Source: Natribaculum breve (GTDB lineage Archaea > Halobacteriota > Halobacteria > Halobacteriales > Natrialbaceae). From it: a stretch of 64,000 nucleotides of DNA. This document shows positions 42,774 to 53,200 of this stretch, in pieces. A program made the position numbers and the translations under genes. The number at the start of each line of letters is the position of its first letter. The stretch's first letter is position 1. The DNA lies in contig NZ_CP095390.1 of the NCBI RefSeq assembly GCF_023008585.1, positions 806,001-870,000 on the forward strand, read 5' to 3'. The notes beneath the pieces were generated by a model, which had not been told where the DNA came from, did not search any database, and saw only the letters and a list, made by a program, of their open reading frames with translations.

Positions 42774-43066
42774 ACTGGATAGTTATCACAGTCATAAGCG
42801 TCCGGAGCCGCGGTACGTCCCGCGAACAGTACGGCGTTGAACGCCGGTTTCGCGCGTTCGTCACGGGTTGACCGCATCTCCGTCGGCAATACGCACGCTC
42901 TACGGTGCTGCGACCGGCAGGAACTCGCTGTGCTCGAGTCGCGTCGACGTTCGTCTGCGATTTCCCGAAACCGGGCCGGATCTCGTCAGTTAGCCGTCAC
43001 GTGGTCGTCGACGTACGCGTCGCATACCGAGCACATAAATCGTATAACGATATACTAAATGTGACT
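42774..43066. other. Intergenic stretch before the second IS copy, no gene seen
   Basis: Noncoding GC-rich sequence that becomes AT-rich at 43030-43062 (TATAACGATATACTAAATG). The last five bases TGACT (43062-43066) are the left target repeat of the IS. Confidence 0.5.
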
Positions 43067-45116
43067 GGTGGTGCTGCGAATACCCCAAAATCCGTGCACG
43101 AGATTCGCGTCTGTCGGTAGGAATCGATCCCGAATACAGGGCCGATCAAGGAATCACGACCGCCACTCACCACCCGTGAGTGGCGGTCGGGTGGGCGAAA
43201 ACGGTATAATCAGTCGATTTAGACAGTGATACCTCTCAGAAAGGGCAAGCACGGGGCGGGATCTACAGCAATGCGCTCACCTCCCTCCGGAGGAACGCAC
43301 GAAACCGCGGGGCAGTCACCCGCGGTTTCGTGCGAAACTCGATGATGTCGATCAACGTCTGGACGAGAAAGTCCACAAGCAACCATAGATCGTACAGTAG
43401 AACTGCGAAGCCGAAGTGGAATAACCGGATAGAGAAGTTTGTCGACGTCGTCCACGGTGCGAACTCCTTGATCTTACTATAGGCCGTTTCGATCCCGCCT
43501 CGGCGTCTGTAGCGAGTGATTTGCTTTTTCGTCAAGCGACGGTCAAGACCAATCTCGTCGTTTACGTCGAGATTGGTCGCAAATACCTGCATCTCGTCGC
43601 AGTCCTCGTCTGGCGGGAGTCCAACCAGCGTCGTCTCAGCTCTGGTGTTGGAGACACCATGTTTTACCGGCCCGTACACCGCGTGCTCGGATTTGACTGT
43701 CACTTGCTTTTGTCCCTCTACATCCGTGTCCATGCGCGCGATGAACCGCTTGACGCGGTCATCGCGCGGTGCCGGAATCACGTAGAAAAGGTCTCGCTGT
43801 TCGAGTACCGAAAATACGTCCGTGGCGTAGAACTCCCGATCAGCGTAGAGTCGCCGCGTATGAACGCGACAGACGTCGTTGACGTGGTCGACGAGTCGGC
43901 GAACGATATCGCCGACTCGGTAACTCCTGTTTTTGCCAGGATAGCTCTCTGGGTCGTGGTAATCAGCGTGCCCGACTGGAAGCATCGCAGCTGCGAAGTG
44001 AACGTTGTCTCCAACAACGTTCGCGGTTGCAAACTTGTAGCACCAGTTGTAGGACTTGTCCTTTGGCGCACCCTGGACACGTACGAGTTCCTCACGCTCC
44101 CCGTAGAAAGCGACGTAGGTCATGTCGATCGACAGCATGACTGGTGTCTCGAACTCCAAGCGAGGCTTGGCCCGCGTCAAGACGCGGGCCGCGCTTTGGT
44201 TGACCATCTCCGCGATTTGTGTCGGTGAAAGGTCCTTGATCGCCTCCAGAAGCGTCTCTCCACTCGGTCCGTCCTCGTAGAAGGGATCGTCGAGATCTGG
44301 GTCAGGATTGACGAAATCGCCGTAGGTTTCGGCACCGCCGTTAGCGGCGGTGCCTGTCAGCCCGAGACAGGCCTCCAGCATCAGGAGTTCCTCGTCGTCG
44401 TAAACCGGGTCATCAGGTCGGTCAAACTCAAAGGCAGGCAACACGACAGTTTGGAGTTCGTCGAGGAGATCACGTGTTTTCCTCCGAATGAGACGGTTGA
44501 CTGTGCGCTTCGAGGAGCCTGTTGGCTCCTCCGAAGCGCTGTCTTCGTACGGTGTCCCGATCGGACTACCGCGTTCGGCGGCCAACGCTTGGATCTGACG
44601 AGTAGCGGTCTCGATCGTGGGTTGGAGGTCCGCAAACCGATTAGTCTGTGCCCGGGAGATCGTGCTTCGTGAAGGTGTGTCGTCGGGATTAAAGCCAAGA
44701 GCATCCGCAAGTTGAGGGTCACTGTCGAGCGTCCGATGGAGCCAGCCATCGGACGCGTCTTCGAGTTCCTTCAGGAGAATCGCCCGGAGCATCGGTTCGA
44801 ACGGTTTAGAGTCGTGCCAATGGGGAATGGGATCAGCATGGCAGTATTGGCTGACGTCGAGGTGAGTGACCAACTCGGCCGCAGAGGTCGTCTTGTCGAC
44901 GACCTCGGCGGCTTGCTTGGTTAGGGGCAGCCACCCGCCTGAGAGTGGACCGATATCTTGTAGGCGCTCGTCAACTGATCGTTGAGTGCGGCTGTCATCA
45001 GCAGCCGCAACACGATCTGACCAGTTGTTTGTCACAGTGGGGGACGAATCGTCCCCCACCGGTCAGTTAATCGATGTTGAGATTCCGTGCACGGATTCTG
45101 TCATTCGTAGCTACAG
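43067..45116 (-). mobile_element. Insertion sequence B, copy 2
   Basis: Same 2050 bp as 16873-18922, in the same orientation. It is flanked by TGACT at 43062-43066 and 45117-45121, a 5-bp target duplication different from the CGCCC of copy 1, so the two copies inserted independently. It separates the zinc-ribbon gene from the P19-like gene and splits no recognisable reading frame. Confidence 0.92.
43263..45059 (-). CDS. Transposase of element B, copy 2
   Basis: 598 residues with the same translation as 17069-18865, intact DDE residues (LSIDMTYVAF, YADREFYATD, GGIETAYSK) and YREK signature. GTG start at 45059 lies within the GTGGGGGAC/GTCCCCCAC stem. Confidence 0.92.
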   Translation of the reverse strand: MGDDSSPTVTNNWSDRVAAADDSRTQRSVDERLQDIGPLSGGWLPLTKQAAEVVDKTTSAAELVTHLDVSQYCHADPIPHWHDSKPFEPMLRAILLKELEDASDGWLHRTLDSDPQLADALGFNPDDTPSRSTISRAQTNRFADLQPTIETATRQIQALAAERGSPIGTPYEDSASEEPTGSSKRTVNRLIRRKTRDLLDELQTVVLPAFEFDRPDDPVYDDEELLMLEACLGLTGTAANGGAETYGDFVNPDPDLDDPFYEDGPSGETLLEAIKDLSPTQIAEMVNQSAARVLTRAKPRLEFETPVMLSIDMTYVAFYGEREELVRVQGAPKDKSYNWCYKFATANVVGDNVHFAAAMLPVGHADYHDPESYPGKNRSYRVGDIVRRLVDHVNDVCRVHTRRLYADREFYATDVFSVLEQRDLFYVIPAPRDDRVKRFIARMDTDVEGQKQVTVKSEHAVYGPVKHGVSNTRAETTLVGLPPDEDCDEMQVFATNLDVNDEIGLDRRLTKKQITRYRRRGGIETAYSKIKEFAPWTTSTNFSIRLFHFGFAVLLYDLWLLVDFLVQTLIDIIEFRTKPRVTAPRFRAFLRREVSALL

Positions 45117-45178
45117 TGACTGCGCGAGCGACGGACGCGGACCTCTCCGGGGGAGGTGTAGAGCCGCGAGAAAACTGT

Positions 45179-46309
45179 TCAGACGGTGAATTCGACGTCG
45201 CCGAACTCGAAAAACGCCGTCTCGTAGCCGTCGTGTCGCGCGACGCCGGGTGGGACGTCGACGGAGACCGTCACCTCGTCGCCGCCCTCGAGCGCGTCGA
45301 CGCCGACGCCGTAGTGGTGGCCGAACGCGTGGTCGACGGTCTCGACGAGCGGTTCCACGTCGAGGATCGCGTCCCCGTCGCGTTCGACCGTCGCCGTCAG
45401 GGCGGTAAACGGGAGGACGACGCCGTTGTACGGCGTCCGTAGCGTGACGGCGAGGTAGGTGCCGTCGCCGTCCGTGAAGCGGTCGCGGTCGGCCTCGATC
45501 GCCGAAATCTTCGCGTCGCCGCTGCGGTCCGTTCCGAGTACGGTCCCGGGGAGGTCCTCGACCGGCGGTCCCTGGGACGTCGGCGTGGGACCGAGTTCCA
45601 TCGCGACGTGAGAGTCGGTGTCGGTCTGGCCGCCGTGATCGTGGGCGTCGTGGTCCATCGGCGACAGCGCGTCCCGCTCGCCGTGACGATCCGGATCGAT
45701 CCGCACGAACTCGAGGTCGTGGACGTCCGAACGGTCGTAGACGAACTCGATCTCGAGCGTCGCCGACGAGTCGAACCGATCCTCGAGTTCGCCGGTTCGA
45801 CGGACGGAGACCGGACCGACCGAGATTCGCGCGGTGTACTCGCCTTCCTCGGGGAGGACGACGTTGTTGCCGTAGTGAAACCCCATCCGCTGAGAGATCA
45901 TCGGCCAGGGCGGGCTGAATTCGCTTGCGACGCGCTCGCCGTCCCGGAGGAGGTCGACGCGCATCTCGAGGGGGAGGACGGTGTCCGTCTCGGCGTCCCA
46001 GGGCGTGACCATGAGGTGCATCGTGTCGTCGGCACCGACGACGACGCGGCTGCGGTCGGTGCCCGAGACGGTCCAGAACCGGTGGGGGAACGTGTAGGAG
46101 AGTTCGACCGCATATTCCCAGTCGGTCGCCCGGCCGTAGACGCCCATCTCCTCGCTCGAGGCCGGCACGTAGACCGCGTCCGGTCGGTCCTCGACGAGCG
46201 GCGGATCGCGCCAGGCCGACTGCTCTTCGAAGCCGAGTCGCTCGAGACAGCCGGCGAGACCGAGGGCGGCGACGGCCCCAGTCGACCGGAGAAACGCACG
46301 GCGATCCAT
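45179..46309 (-). CDS. P19-like metal-binding lipoprotein (iron/copper uptake)
   Basis: 376 residues. DRRAFLRSTGAVAALGLAGC is a Tat signal with lipobox. Two beta-sandwich units follow: about 45-185 (ELSYTFPHRFWTVSG, DDTMHLMVTPWDAETDTVLP, MGFHYGNNVVLPEEGEYTAR) and about 245-376 (PFTALTATVERDGDAILDVE, DHAFGHHYGVGVDALEGGDE). The MxLMVxPWDAET and HYGxNVxLPxxGxYT patterns recall the P19/Tp34 copper-dependent iron-transport family. Between the units is a His/Asp-rich loop (SPMDHDAHDHGGQTDTDSH) likely to bind metal. It is downstream of a polytopic membrane protein and across a divergent promoter from Sco, TlpA and CcdA, a combination that resembles bacterial P19-type uptake clusters. Confidence 0.7.
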   Translation of the reverse strand: MDRRAFLRSTGAVAALGLAGCLERLGFEEQSAWRDPPLVEDRPDAVYVPASSEEMGVYGRATDWEYAVELSYTFPHRFWTVSGTDRSRVVVGADDTMHLMVTPWDAETDTVLPLEMRVDLLRDGERVASEFSPPWPMISQRMGFHYGNNVVLPEEGEYTARISVGPVSVRRTGELEDRFDSSATLEIEFVYDRSDVHDLEFVRIDPDRHGERDALSPMDHDAHDHGGQTDTDSHVAMELGPTPTSQGPPVEDLPGTVLGTDRSGDAKISAIEADRDRFTDGDGTYLAVTLRTPYNGVVLPFTALTATVERDGDAILDVEPLVETVDHAFGHHYGVGVDALEGGDEVTVSVDVPPGVARHDGYETAFFEFGDVEFTV

Positions 46310-46454
46310 TGACGGCAGTACGAACGTATCGCAAAAACGCTTTCCGGTCGTTTGCCCGCTCGTGCGGTCGAGCCTCTCGTGACGGCTGTCGTGAGTCGGT
46401 AGCGATGCAACCGCGAACCGTCTGGTGGGTCGGAACCAGTCACGACAGCCATCG

Positions 46455-47885
46455 TCAGGCGACGAACGGCGGCGACGACGCGGGTAGCGAGAGGATCCAC
46501 AGGCTACAGACCGTGTACCAGATCATGACGACGACGAACGGGTACTGGCTCCGGATCGCCTGGAGGCGGCCGGGAAACCGGTCGAAGGCGGTCGCGTGGG
46601 CCGTCCAGATCGCGAGCAGGTGCCCGCAGACGACGGTGGCTACCTCGAGCGCGCCGACCCACGCGGGGAGGGCGAGCGTGGTCGGGTTGACCGGCGGCGC
46701 GAGCGGGTTCGCCACAGTGTCGACGAGCGCGGGAGCGAGGTTGAGCGAGAACGCGACGTAGTGAGCGAGGTGGTATCCAGCGGCGATCGCGAGCAGCGGG
46801 GGCGCGAACCGAACCGCGAGGACGCGCCCGGTGAGGTAGGTCGGTGCCGTCCGCCTGGCGACCGCGGCCGCGAACAGGTACCCTCCGAGAAAGAGTGCGT
46901 AGCCGGCGCACAGCGCGAGGAGGTACGCGCCGCGCGGTGGCACGCCCGCGAACACGACTGCCTCGATCGTCCGCGCACCCGGCGGCGTGACGACGAACCC
47001 GCTGAACGTCAGCTCCCAGACGATCAGCAGGACGAACGCGACCTCGCTCGAGTCGGCGACGACGTCCGGTCGGCGAAGCCACGATCCGGGCAGGACGAGT
47101 CGGTATCCGTCGTCGTCGCGCTGGATCGGTGCGACCGACCCGTAGAGTCGAAAGAGGACGGCCAGCGGGTCGCCGTGGCGAAACCACGTCTCGGGCGAGA
47201 ACGCGAGCGCCCCGGCGACCGCGTAGCCGGCGTAACAGAGCGCGAACAGCGCGAGCGCCTCGGGGTCTGTCGTGATCGGGAGGACGAGTTCGAGCCAGAC
47301 GAGCGCGAACAGTCCGGCCACGGCGGGCCAGGTGCGGAGCCGATCGGGGTACTCGAGCGCGTCGGAGAGTCGATCTGGAACGACGGCATCCGCTGCGGTC
47401 GCGATCGTCCGGAACGGATCGACCGTCGGCCAGGGATCGACGACGAGGACGGCGACGATCGGGAGCAGCGACCGGACGCCGACGAACGTCACGAGAACGG
47501 CGAGGTTCGCGGTCGGAACCGGCGGGCCGACCAGCCCGACGACGACGACTGCCACGAAGAGGGCGACGCCGACCGTCCTGCCGAGAAGCGCGCTGAATCG
47601 GCGAGTCGAGCGCGTCTCGCGAGGGCCGAACAGAGGAACCGACCACTCGTGGATCGCGTCGACGAACGTCCGATCGGTCACGAGGGCGGCGAGGAGTCCG
47701 GACGCGCCGATCGCAGCGCCGCCGGTGAGGAGGTAGAGCCACGTCGGCACCTCGAGGTCGCGCTGGTCGCCGAGACCGGCCGCGACGTTCGACGCGGTCG
47801 CGGTGTCCGCGAGCGCGGCTGCGCCGAGTGCGGCGGCTCCCAGCGTACCGACCGCGACCGAGACGCGAATTCCGTCGCGACGCAT
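46455..47885 (-). CDS. Polytopic membrane protein, possible partner of the P19-like protein
   Basis: 476 residues with about 11-12 membrane helices (about 12-460). Distinctive conserved-looking loops: HEWSVPLFGP near residue 80, VDPWPTVDPFRTI near 150 and WFRHGDPLAVLFRLYGSVAP near 235. These loops remind me of an actinobacterial membrane family sometimes mis-annotated as fenitrothion hydrolase; its function is not established. It is transcribed toward the P19-like gene (145-bp gap) and divergent from sco. Acting as the membrane permease of the module is an inference. Confidence 0.65.
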   Translation of the reverse strand: MRRDGIRVSVAVGTLGAAALGAAALADTATASNVAAGLGDQRDLEVPTWLYLLTGGAAIGASGLLAALVTDRTFVDAIHEWSVPLFGPRETRSTRRFSALLGRTVGVALFVAVVVVGLVGPPVPTANLAVLVTFVGVRSLLPIVAVLVVDPWPTVDPFRTIATAADAVVPDRLSDALEYPDRLRTWPAVAGLFALVWLELVLPITTDPEALALFALCYAGYAVAGALAFSPETWFRHGDPLAVLFRLYGSVAPIQRDDDGYRLVLPGSWLRRPDVVADSSEVAFVLLIVWELTFSGFVVTPPGARTIEAVVFAGVPPRGAYLLALCAGYALFLGGYLFAAAVARRTAPTYLTGRVLAVRFAPPLLAIAAGYHLAHYVAFSLNLAPALVDTVANPLAPPVNPTTLALPAWVGALEVATVVCGHLLAIWTAHATAFDRFPGRLQAIRSQYPFVVVMIWYTVCSLWILSLPASSPPFVA

Positions 47886-48051
47886 TCACTGCGAGCGACG
47901 ACGTCCAGTGTGGTCTATCTATCCCGTGGCTTCGCTGGCGGAGAGACGACCGGCGGTCGCGACCGGCGGTCCGCCGCGTCGCTCGCTTCACCGGTGTCCG
48001 TTCGACGATAGAACCAACGAACACTTGGCCGCTCACTTCGTCGATTCGGGC

Positions 48052-48762
48052 ATGGACAGGCGTACGTACCTTCGTTCGCTGGGCGCGACGGGTGCTGTCG
48101 CCGCGGCGGGTTGTCTCGGGTCGCTCCCGGGGACGGGCGGGAGTCAGACGGTCCTCGGTCCACCGGAGAAGACTCGCGGCGATCCCGTCTATCCGATCCA
48201 CGGCGAGGAGTTGCCGTCGTTCAGTCTGCCCGATCCGATCGCCGGCGAGGAGATCGCCTCGGAGCAGTTCGAGGGCGAGCGATCGCTGCTGGTGACGTTT
48301 CTCTACACGTCGTGTCCCGACGGCGTGTGTTCGGCGCTGCTGTTACGCCTGCGCCGGGCACAGGAAGCGGCCGCGGCGGGCGGCTACGGCGACGACGTCG
48401 CGTTCCTCACGATGACAGTCGATCCGGAACGCGACACGGCAGACGTCCTTCGGTCGTACGCCGACGAACGGGGTGCCGACCCCGAGGCGGACAACTGGCA
48501 CTTCCTGCGCCCGGAGAGCTACGAGGCCGCACGGGATCTGCTCGAGGAGAAGTTCGGGGTGGTCGTCGAGAGAGTCGACCCCGAGGACGTCGAGGGCCAC
48601 GAGAACCACGGCAGCCTCGAGTATCTGTTCGCACACGTCAGTCTGATCTTGCTGGTCAACGAGCGCGGAATCGTCGAGCGCGCCTACCAGAACGTGACGG
48701 CCCCCTCGGGCGTCCAGCCGTCGGAACTCGTCTCCGACCTCGAAACGGTGGTGAACGGGTAG
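48052..48762 (+). CDS. Sco1/SenC-like copper/redox protein
   Basis: 236 residues from the ATG at 48052 (MDRRTYLRSL). A Tat/lipobox signal ends at AAAGC near residue 20. The thioredoxin-fold domain starts at SFSLPDPIAGEEIASEQFEG. The Cys site is TSCPDGVCSAL: two Cys with four residues between them, one more than the usual Sco CxxxC. The second-half His (YLFAHVSLILLV) is present, as is LTMTVDPERDT. Sco proteins deliver copper or reduce Cys ligands of exported cuproproteins. Its stop lies 1 bp before tlpA, so the three genes sco-tlpA-ccdA form an operon. Confidence 0.85.
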   Translation: MDRRTYLRSLGATGAVAAAGCLGSLPGTGGSQTVLGPPEKTRGDPVYPIHGEELPSFSLPDPIAGEEIASEQFEGERSLLVTFLYTSCPDGVCSALLLRLRRAQEAAAAGGYGDDVAFLTMTVDPERDTADVLRSYADERGADPEADNWHFLRPESYEAARDLLEEKFGVVVERVDPEDVEGHENHGSLEYLFAHVSLILLVNERGIVERAYQNVTAPSGVQPSELVSDLETVVNG

Positions 48763-48763
48763 T

Positions 48764-49357
48764 ATGCGCCGCCGAGACGTCCTCGCTGGCGTCGGCAGCC
48801 TGGGCGTGATCGGTGCCGCTGGCGTCCTCGCCACGCGCGGCCCGTCCGCCCTCGAGGTCGACGACCAGGGCACCGGGGGATCGGACGACGAGTCTGCCGA
48901 TCCGGCCTCGGCCGATCCACTCGAGATCGAGACGATCGACGCGCCGGGGAGCGAGGCGGGGACGATGCGCGTCCCCGGTGACGGGCTGATGCTGATCGAC
49001 TTCTTCGCGACCTGGTGTACGATCTGTGAGTCACAGATGCCCCACCTCGCCGACGCGAGAGCGGAGATCGCCGACGACGTCGCGTTCCTGTCGGTGACGA
49101 ACGAACCGGTCGGTCGGTCGCTCTCGCGCGAGGACGTCGCCGACTGGTGGATCGAACACGACGGCAACTGGCCGGTCGGCCTCGATCCGACGGTCGAACT
49201 CGCCGAACGCTACGACGCCCTCCAGTACCCGACGACGATCATCATCGACGCCGACGGCGCGGTTCGCTGGCACAACTCGGGTCGAAAGAGCGTCGACGAA
49301 CTCCTCGAGGCCGTCGAGACCGCACGCGCGGAAACGGGAACGGAGGCGGATGCCTGA
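48764..49357 (+). CDS. TlpA/ResA-like membrane thioredoxin
   Basis: 197 residues. N-terminal RRRDVLAGVGSLGVIGAAGV signal, then an acidic linker and a thioredoxin domain with FFATWCTICESQMPHL (active site WCxxC near residue 90) and cis-Pro loop YPTTIIIDADG. It is expected to be outside the membrane, exchanging electrons with CcdA encoded next. The stop overlaps the ccdA start (TGATG). Confidence 0.88.
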   Translation: MRRRDVLAGVGSLGVIGAAGVLATRGPSALEVDDQGTGGSDDESADPASADPLEIETIDAPGSEAGTMRVPGDGLMLIDFFATWCTICESQMPHLADARAEIADDVAFLSVTNEPVGRSLSREDVADWWIEHDGNWPVGLDPTVELAERYDALQYPTTIIIDADGAVRWHNSGRKSVDELLEAVETARAETGTEADA

Positions 49358-50031
49358 TGGTCGACGCGTCGATCACACCGACGCTGGCGTTCGCGTTCAC
49401 CGCCGGCCTCGCGACGTTCTTCTCGCCGTGTGCGTACCCGCTGTTGCCGGGGTACGTTGGCTTTTACGTGAGCCAGACCGACGGCGAGGAGGCGTCGCTG
49501 GGCGGTGCGGCCTCACGTGGGCTGATCGCAGGAACGGGCGTGCTCGCGACGTTCACGGTGCTTGCGGGCGTGACGTTCTGGGTCGGCCACGCGACGCTCT
49601 CGAACGTCGCCGTCTTCGAGCCGATCGTCGGCGGCTTGCTCGTCGTCTTCGGCGTCCTCGTCGCCCTCGACCGGGCCCCCTCGCTCTCCGTGACGCTCCC
49701 GAAACGTCGCTCGAGCGTGGTCGGCTTCGGCGTCTTCGGGGCCGGCTACGCACTCGCGGCGGCGGCCTGCGTCGCGCCGGTGTTCCTGGCGGTTGTCGGG
49801 CGGGCGATCTCGCTGTCGACGGCGGAGGCGGTGCTCGTGCTGGCGACGTACGCCGGTGCGATGGCGCTGTTGATGGTCTCGGTGACTGTCGCGACCGGGA
49901 TGGGTCTGATCGCCAGTGCGGGGAGTCTCGCGGCGTACGCGGGAACGATCAAGCGGATCGCCGGCGTCGTGATGGCGATCGCCGGCGTCGGCCAACTCTA
50001 CGTCTCGTTCTTCGTCTCCGCGGCCGCCTAG
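49357..50031 (+). CDS. ccdA: CcdA-like thiol:disulfide transmembrane electron carrier
   Basis: 224 residues with six membrane helices. FFSPCAYPLLPGYVGFY near residue 20 and AAAACVAPVFLAV near residue 130 carry the two redox Cys of CcdA/DsbD-beta. It passes electrons from cytoplasmic thioredoxin to exported thioredoxin-like proteins such as TlpA and Sco encoded immediately upstream. The ATG at 49357 overlaps the upstream TGA; the open frame runs further upstream only as a shadow. Confidence 0.9.
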   Translation: MVDASITPTLAFAFTAGLATFFSPCAYPLLPGYVGFYVSQTDGEEASLGGAASRGLIAGTGVLATFTVLAGVTFWVGHATLSNVAVFEPIVGGLLVVFGVLVALDRAPSLSVTLPKRRSSVVGFGVFGAGYALAAAACVAPVFLAVVGRAISLSTAEAVLVLATYAGAMALLMVSVTVATGMGLIASAGSLAAYAGTIKRIAGVVMAIAGVGQLYVSFFVSAAA

Positions 50032-50128
50032 AGCAGACCGGTTTTCGTCCGCCGCTCGAGACGCTGGCGAGTTCCAATCGGTCGCTACTCGTCGATACGC
50101 TGTCGATACTTAACCGCTCGCCGACGTG

Positions 50129-50148
50129 AGTCACGTCTCGACGTGACT
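50129..50148. promoter_or_regulatory. 8-bp hairpin between ccdA and the HTH_10 gene
   Basis: AGTCACGT and ACGTGACT are perfect inverted repeats around CTCG. They lie about 100 bp after ccdA and 110 bp before the GTG of the next gene. Could be a terminator stem or an operator; no U-run follows it. Confidence 0.35.
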
Positions 50149-50255
50149 TCTCACGCCGTCGCGGTGCCGACGCGAGCGACCTCTCGAGTCCGGCCACAGC
50201 CTCGAGTCCGGTCGGCCCGGCGCGGACTCGTCTTCGCGACCGAGGTGATCGCTCC

Positions 50256-53200
50256 GTGAACGGGAGTCGCCCCGTCGCCGTCGGCGACGTCGTCCGCGTG
50301 CTCGTGGTCGGCGACTCGACGCGGACCGACGACGCGACGGCGACACTCGAGGCGGTCTTCTCGGGGCCGTCGGTGCTGACCGCGCGAACGACGGCGAGCG
50401 CGCTGGATCGGCTCGCGGACGAGGACGTCCACTGCGTCGTCTGCGACCTCGAGTCGGAGGCGGCGGGGACGGCGACAGTCGAGACGATCCGGGAACGGGT
50501 TCCCGACCTCCCCGTCCTCGCGCTGGTCGACGACGGCGCTGTCGACGCGCTCGAGGCGGGTTCGACCGACGTGCTGTCCCCGGACGATCCTCCGGCGGTC
50601 GTCGCCGCTCGAGTCAGACACGCCGTCGAACGATTCCGTCTGTCTTCGAGAGCGACCGAAGGAGGGCGGTACCGGGCGGTGCTCGACGCGTCGAACGCGC
50701 TCGTCGTCGTCGTCGACGAGGACGGCGACGTCGCGTACGCGAGTCCGGCGATCGAGTCGGAGACGGGCTACACGCCCGACGACATCGAGCGCGGAGACCT
50801 CTCGCGGTTCGTCCACCCGGACGACCGCGAGGACGTCAGCGAGATGGTCGCCGAGGTGACGTCGGGGTCGCTCGGCGCGACCGCTCGCTCGACCGCCCGG
50901 ATCGCCCGCGTCGACGGCACCTGGTACGTTTCGGACGTGACCGTCACGAACCGTCTCGACGATCCGGCCGTCGAGGGCGTCGTCGTCACGATCACGCCGA
51001 CCGAACCCGCGGAGGCGGCCGACGAGCAGCTGCAGGCGGCGATCGATCGGCTGGACCGTCCTTTCTTCGCGCTCGGTTCGAACTGGGAACTGACGGAGGT
51101 CAACGAGGCGGCGCGGCGGCTGTTCGACCAGCCCGTCGGCGAACTCGTCGGGACCGTCGTCTGGGAACTCCTGCCGGAGTCTGTCGCCGGGACGTTCTAC
51201 GAGCGGTTCCACGAAGCGGGTGCGACCGACGACGTCGTCGAGTTCGAGACGGCGTATCCGCCCCTCGAGACGCGACTCGAGGTGACGGTCTCCCCCTCGG
51301 AGTCGGGCGTCACCGTCTCCGCGCGCGAGGTGGCCGCAGGCGAGAGACGGGATCGCCTCGACCTGTTCGAGTCGGTCGTCGACGCGCTCGAGGACGGCGT
51401 GTTCGTCGTCGAGGGGACGACGGTTTCGCTGGCGAACGCGGCGGTCTTCGACCTGGTCGGCGTCGACACCGTCGTTGGGCGCGACCTGGCCGACCTGTTC
51501 GACGACGACCTCGCCGAGTCGATCCACGAGCGCGCGCTGTCGCCCGTTCGACTGGGAGCGCCGCTCGAGACGACGCTCGCCGAGGAGCGCCCGGTCGCCA
51601 TCTCGGTGACGCCGCTTCCGGAGGCCGACCGGGCCGTCTGCGTGATCCGCGACGCGACGGACCGAGCCGCCGTCCGGAGGGCGCTCTCGACGATTCGCGA
51701 GTTCCGGAGCGTGCTCGTCGACGCCGAATCCCGACCGGAGATCTACCAGGCGGTCGTCGACGCCGTCGCCGAGGTGCTCGCAGTGGACGTCGTCGGCGGA
51801 TACCTGCGCGACGACGACGGCCTCAGACCGACCGCGTTCGCGACTCCCGGTCTCGACGAGTCGTCGGCGCTCGAACGTCCGACACTCGAGGTCGAGGATC
51901 CGGTCCTCGCCGAGGCGCTCGAGACCGGCGACGCGTCGGTGCGCGACCGATCGGAACTCGAGTCGCTCTTCGACGGCGTCGGGGTCCGCGCCGAACGCGC
52001 CCTCGTCGTCCCCGTCGGCGACGACGGCGTCGTGATCGCGACGACGACCGATCCGACGGCCTTCGACGACCGCGAGGTCGAGTTCGTCGAAACGGTCGCC
52101 GTCCTGGCCGCCGTCGCGGGAACGCGACTCGAGCGCGAGCGCGACCTCTCCCGGCAGTCGGCGCGCCTCGAGCGCCTCGCCGCGATCGACGAGCGAAAGC
52201 GCGCCATCACGCGCCGGCTCGTCCGGGCCGACACGCGCGAGGAGATCGAACGGCTCGTCTGCGAGGAACTGGCCGCGATCGACTGGCTCGCGCTGGTCTG
52301 GATCGGCGAGGTCGACGTCGCCACCGAGGCGGTCTCGCCGCGTGCGTGGGCCGGTGAGGCCGACGACTACCTCGAGGCGATCACCGTCGACCTCGACCGG
52401 CGTGACGCGGAGCCCGCGGGCCGCGTGGCGGCCACCCGGGACGTGATCGAGATCGAGAACGTCGTCGGCGAGGATCGGGACCGCGAGTGGCGACGTGCGG
52501 CGCTCGATCGCGAGTTCGGCTCGGTCCTCGGCGTCCCGCTGGCGTACGACGAGTCGATCTACGGCACGCTCACCGCGTACGCCGATCGGCCGGCCGCGTT
52601 CGACGACGCTCGAGACGCGTTCGTCGAACTGGGCGAGACGATCGCCTACGCGATCAACGCCGTCGAGACCAGGCGGGCGTTGCTGGTCGACGGCGTCACC
52701 GAACTCGAACTCGCGATCGACGACGAGGACGACCCGCTCGCCGCCCTCGCCGGGCGTGCAGATTGCACGCTCGAGCTAGAGACGGTCGTCCCCCTGTCGT
52801 CGGACCGAGCGACAGTTTTCGCCACCGTTTCGGACGCACCGGCCGACGCTGTTCTCGACGCAGCGGCCGACCTCGAATCGGTTGCGTCGGTGCGGTCGAT
52901 CGCCCGACGGGACGACGAGTCGCTGTTCGAACTGACACTCGAGGCGGAGACGATCGCGACGACGGTCGCCGACCACGGCGGCGTCGTTCGGTCGGTATCG
53001 GCCGCCGGCGAGCGAACGCGCCTCGTCGTCGAGTTACCGCGCGGGTCGGACGTTCGAGCGTTCGTCCAGCGGCTTCGACGCGGCCACCCGACGGAACTGC
53101 TCGTCCGCCACGAGCGCGACCGATCGACCCGGACGAGACGCGCGTTTCGCGACGAACTCCGTGATCGGCTCACCGACCAGCAACTGCGGGCACTCGAGGC

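Noticed and set aside
14843..45116. Composite transposon carrying the 24-kb block
   Set aside because: The two copies of element B have different target duplications, each matched on both sides, so they inserted independently.
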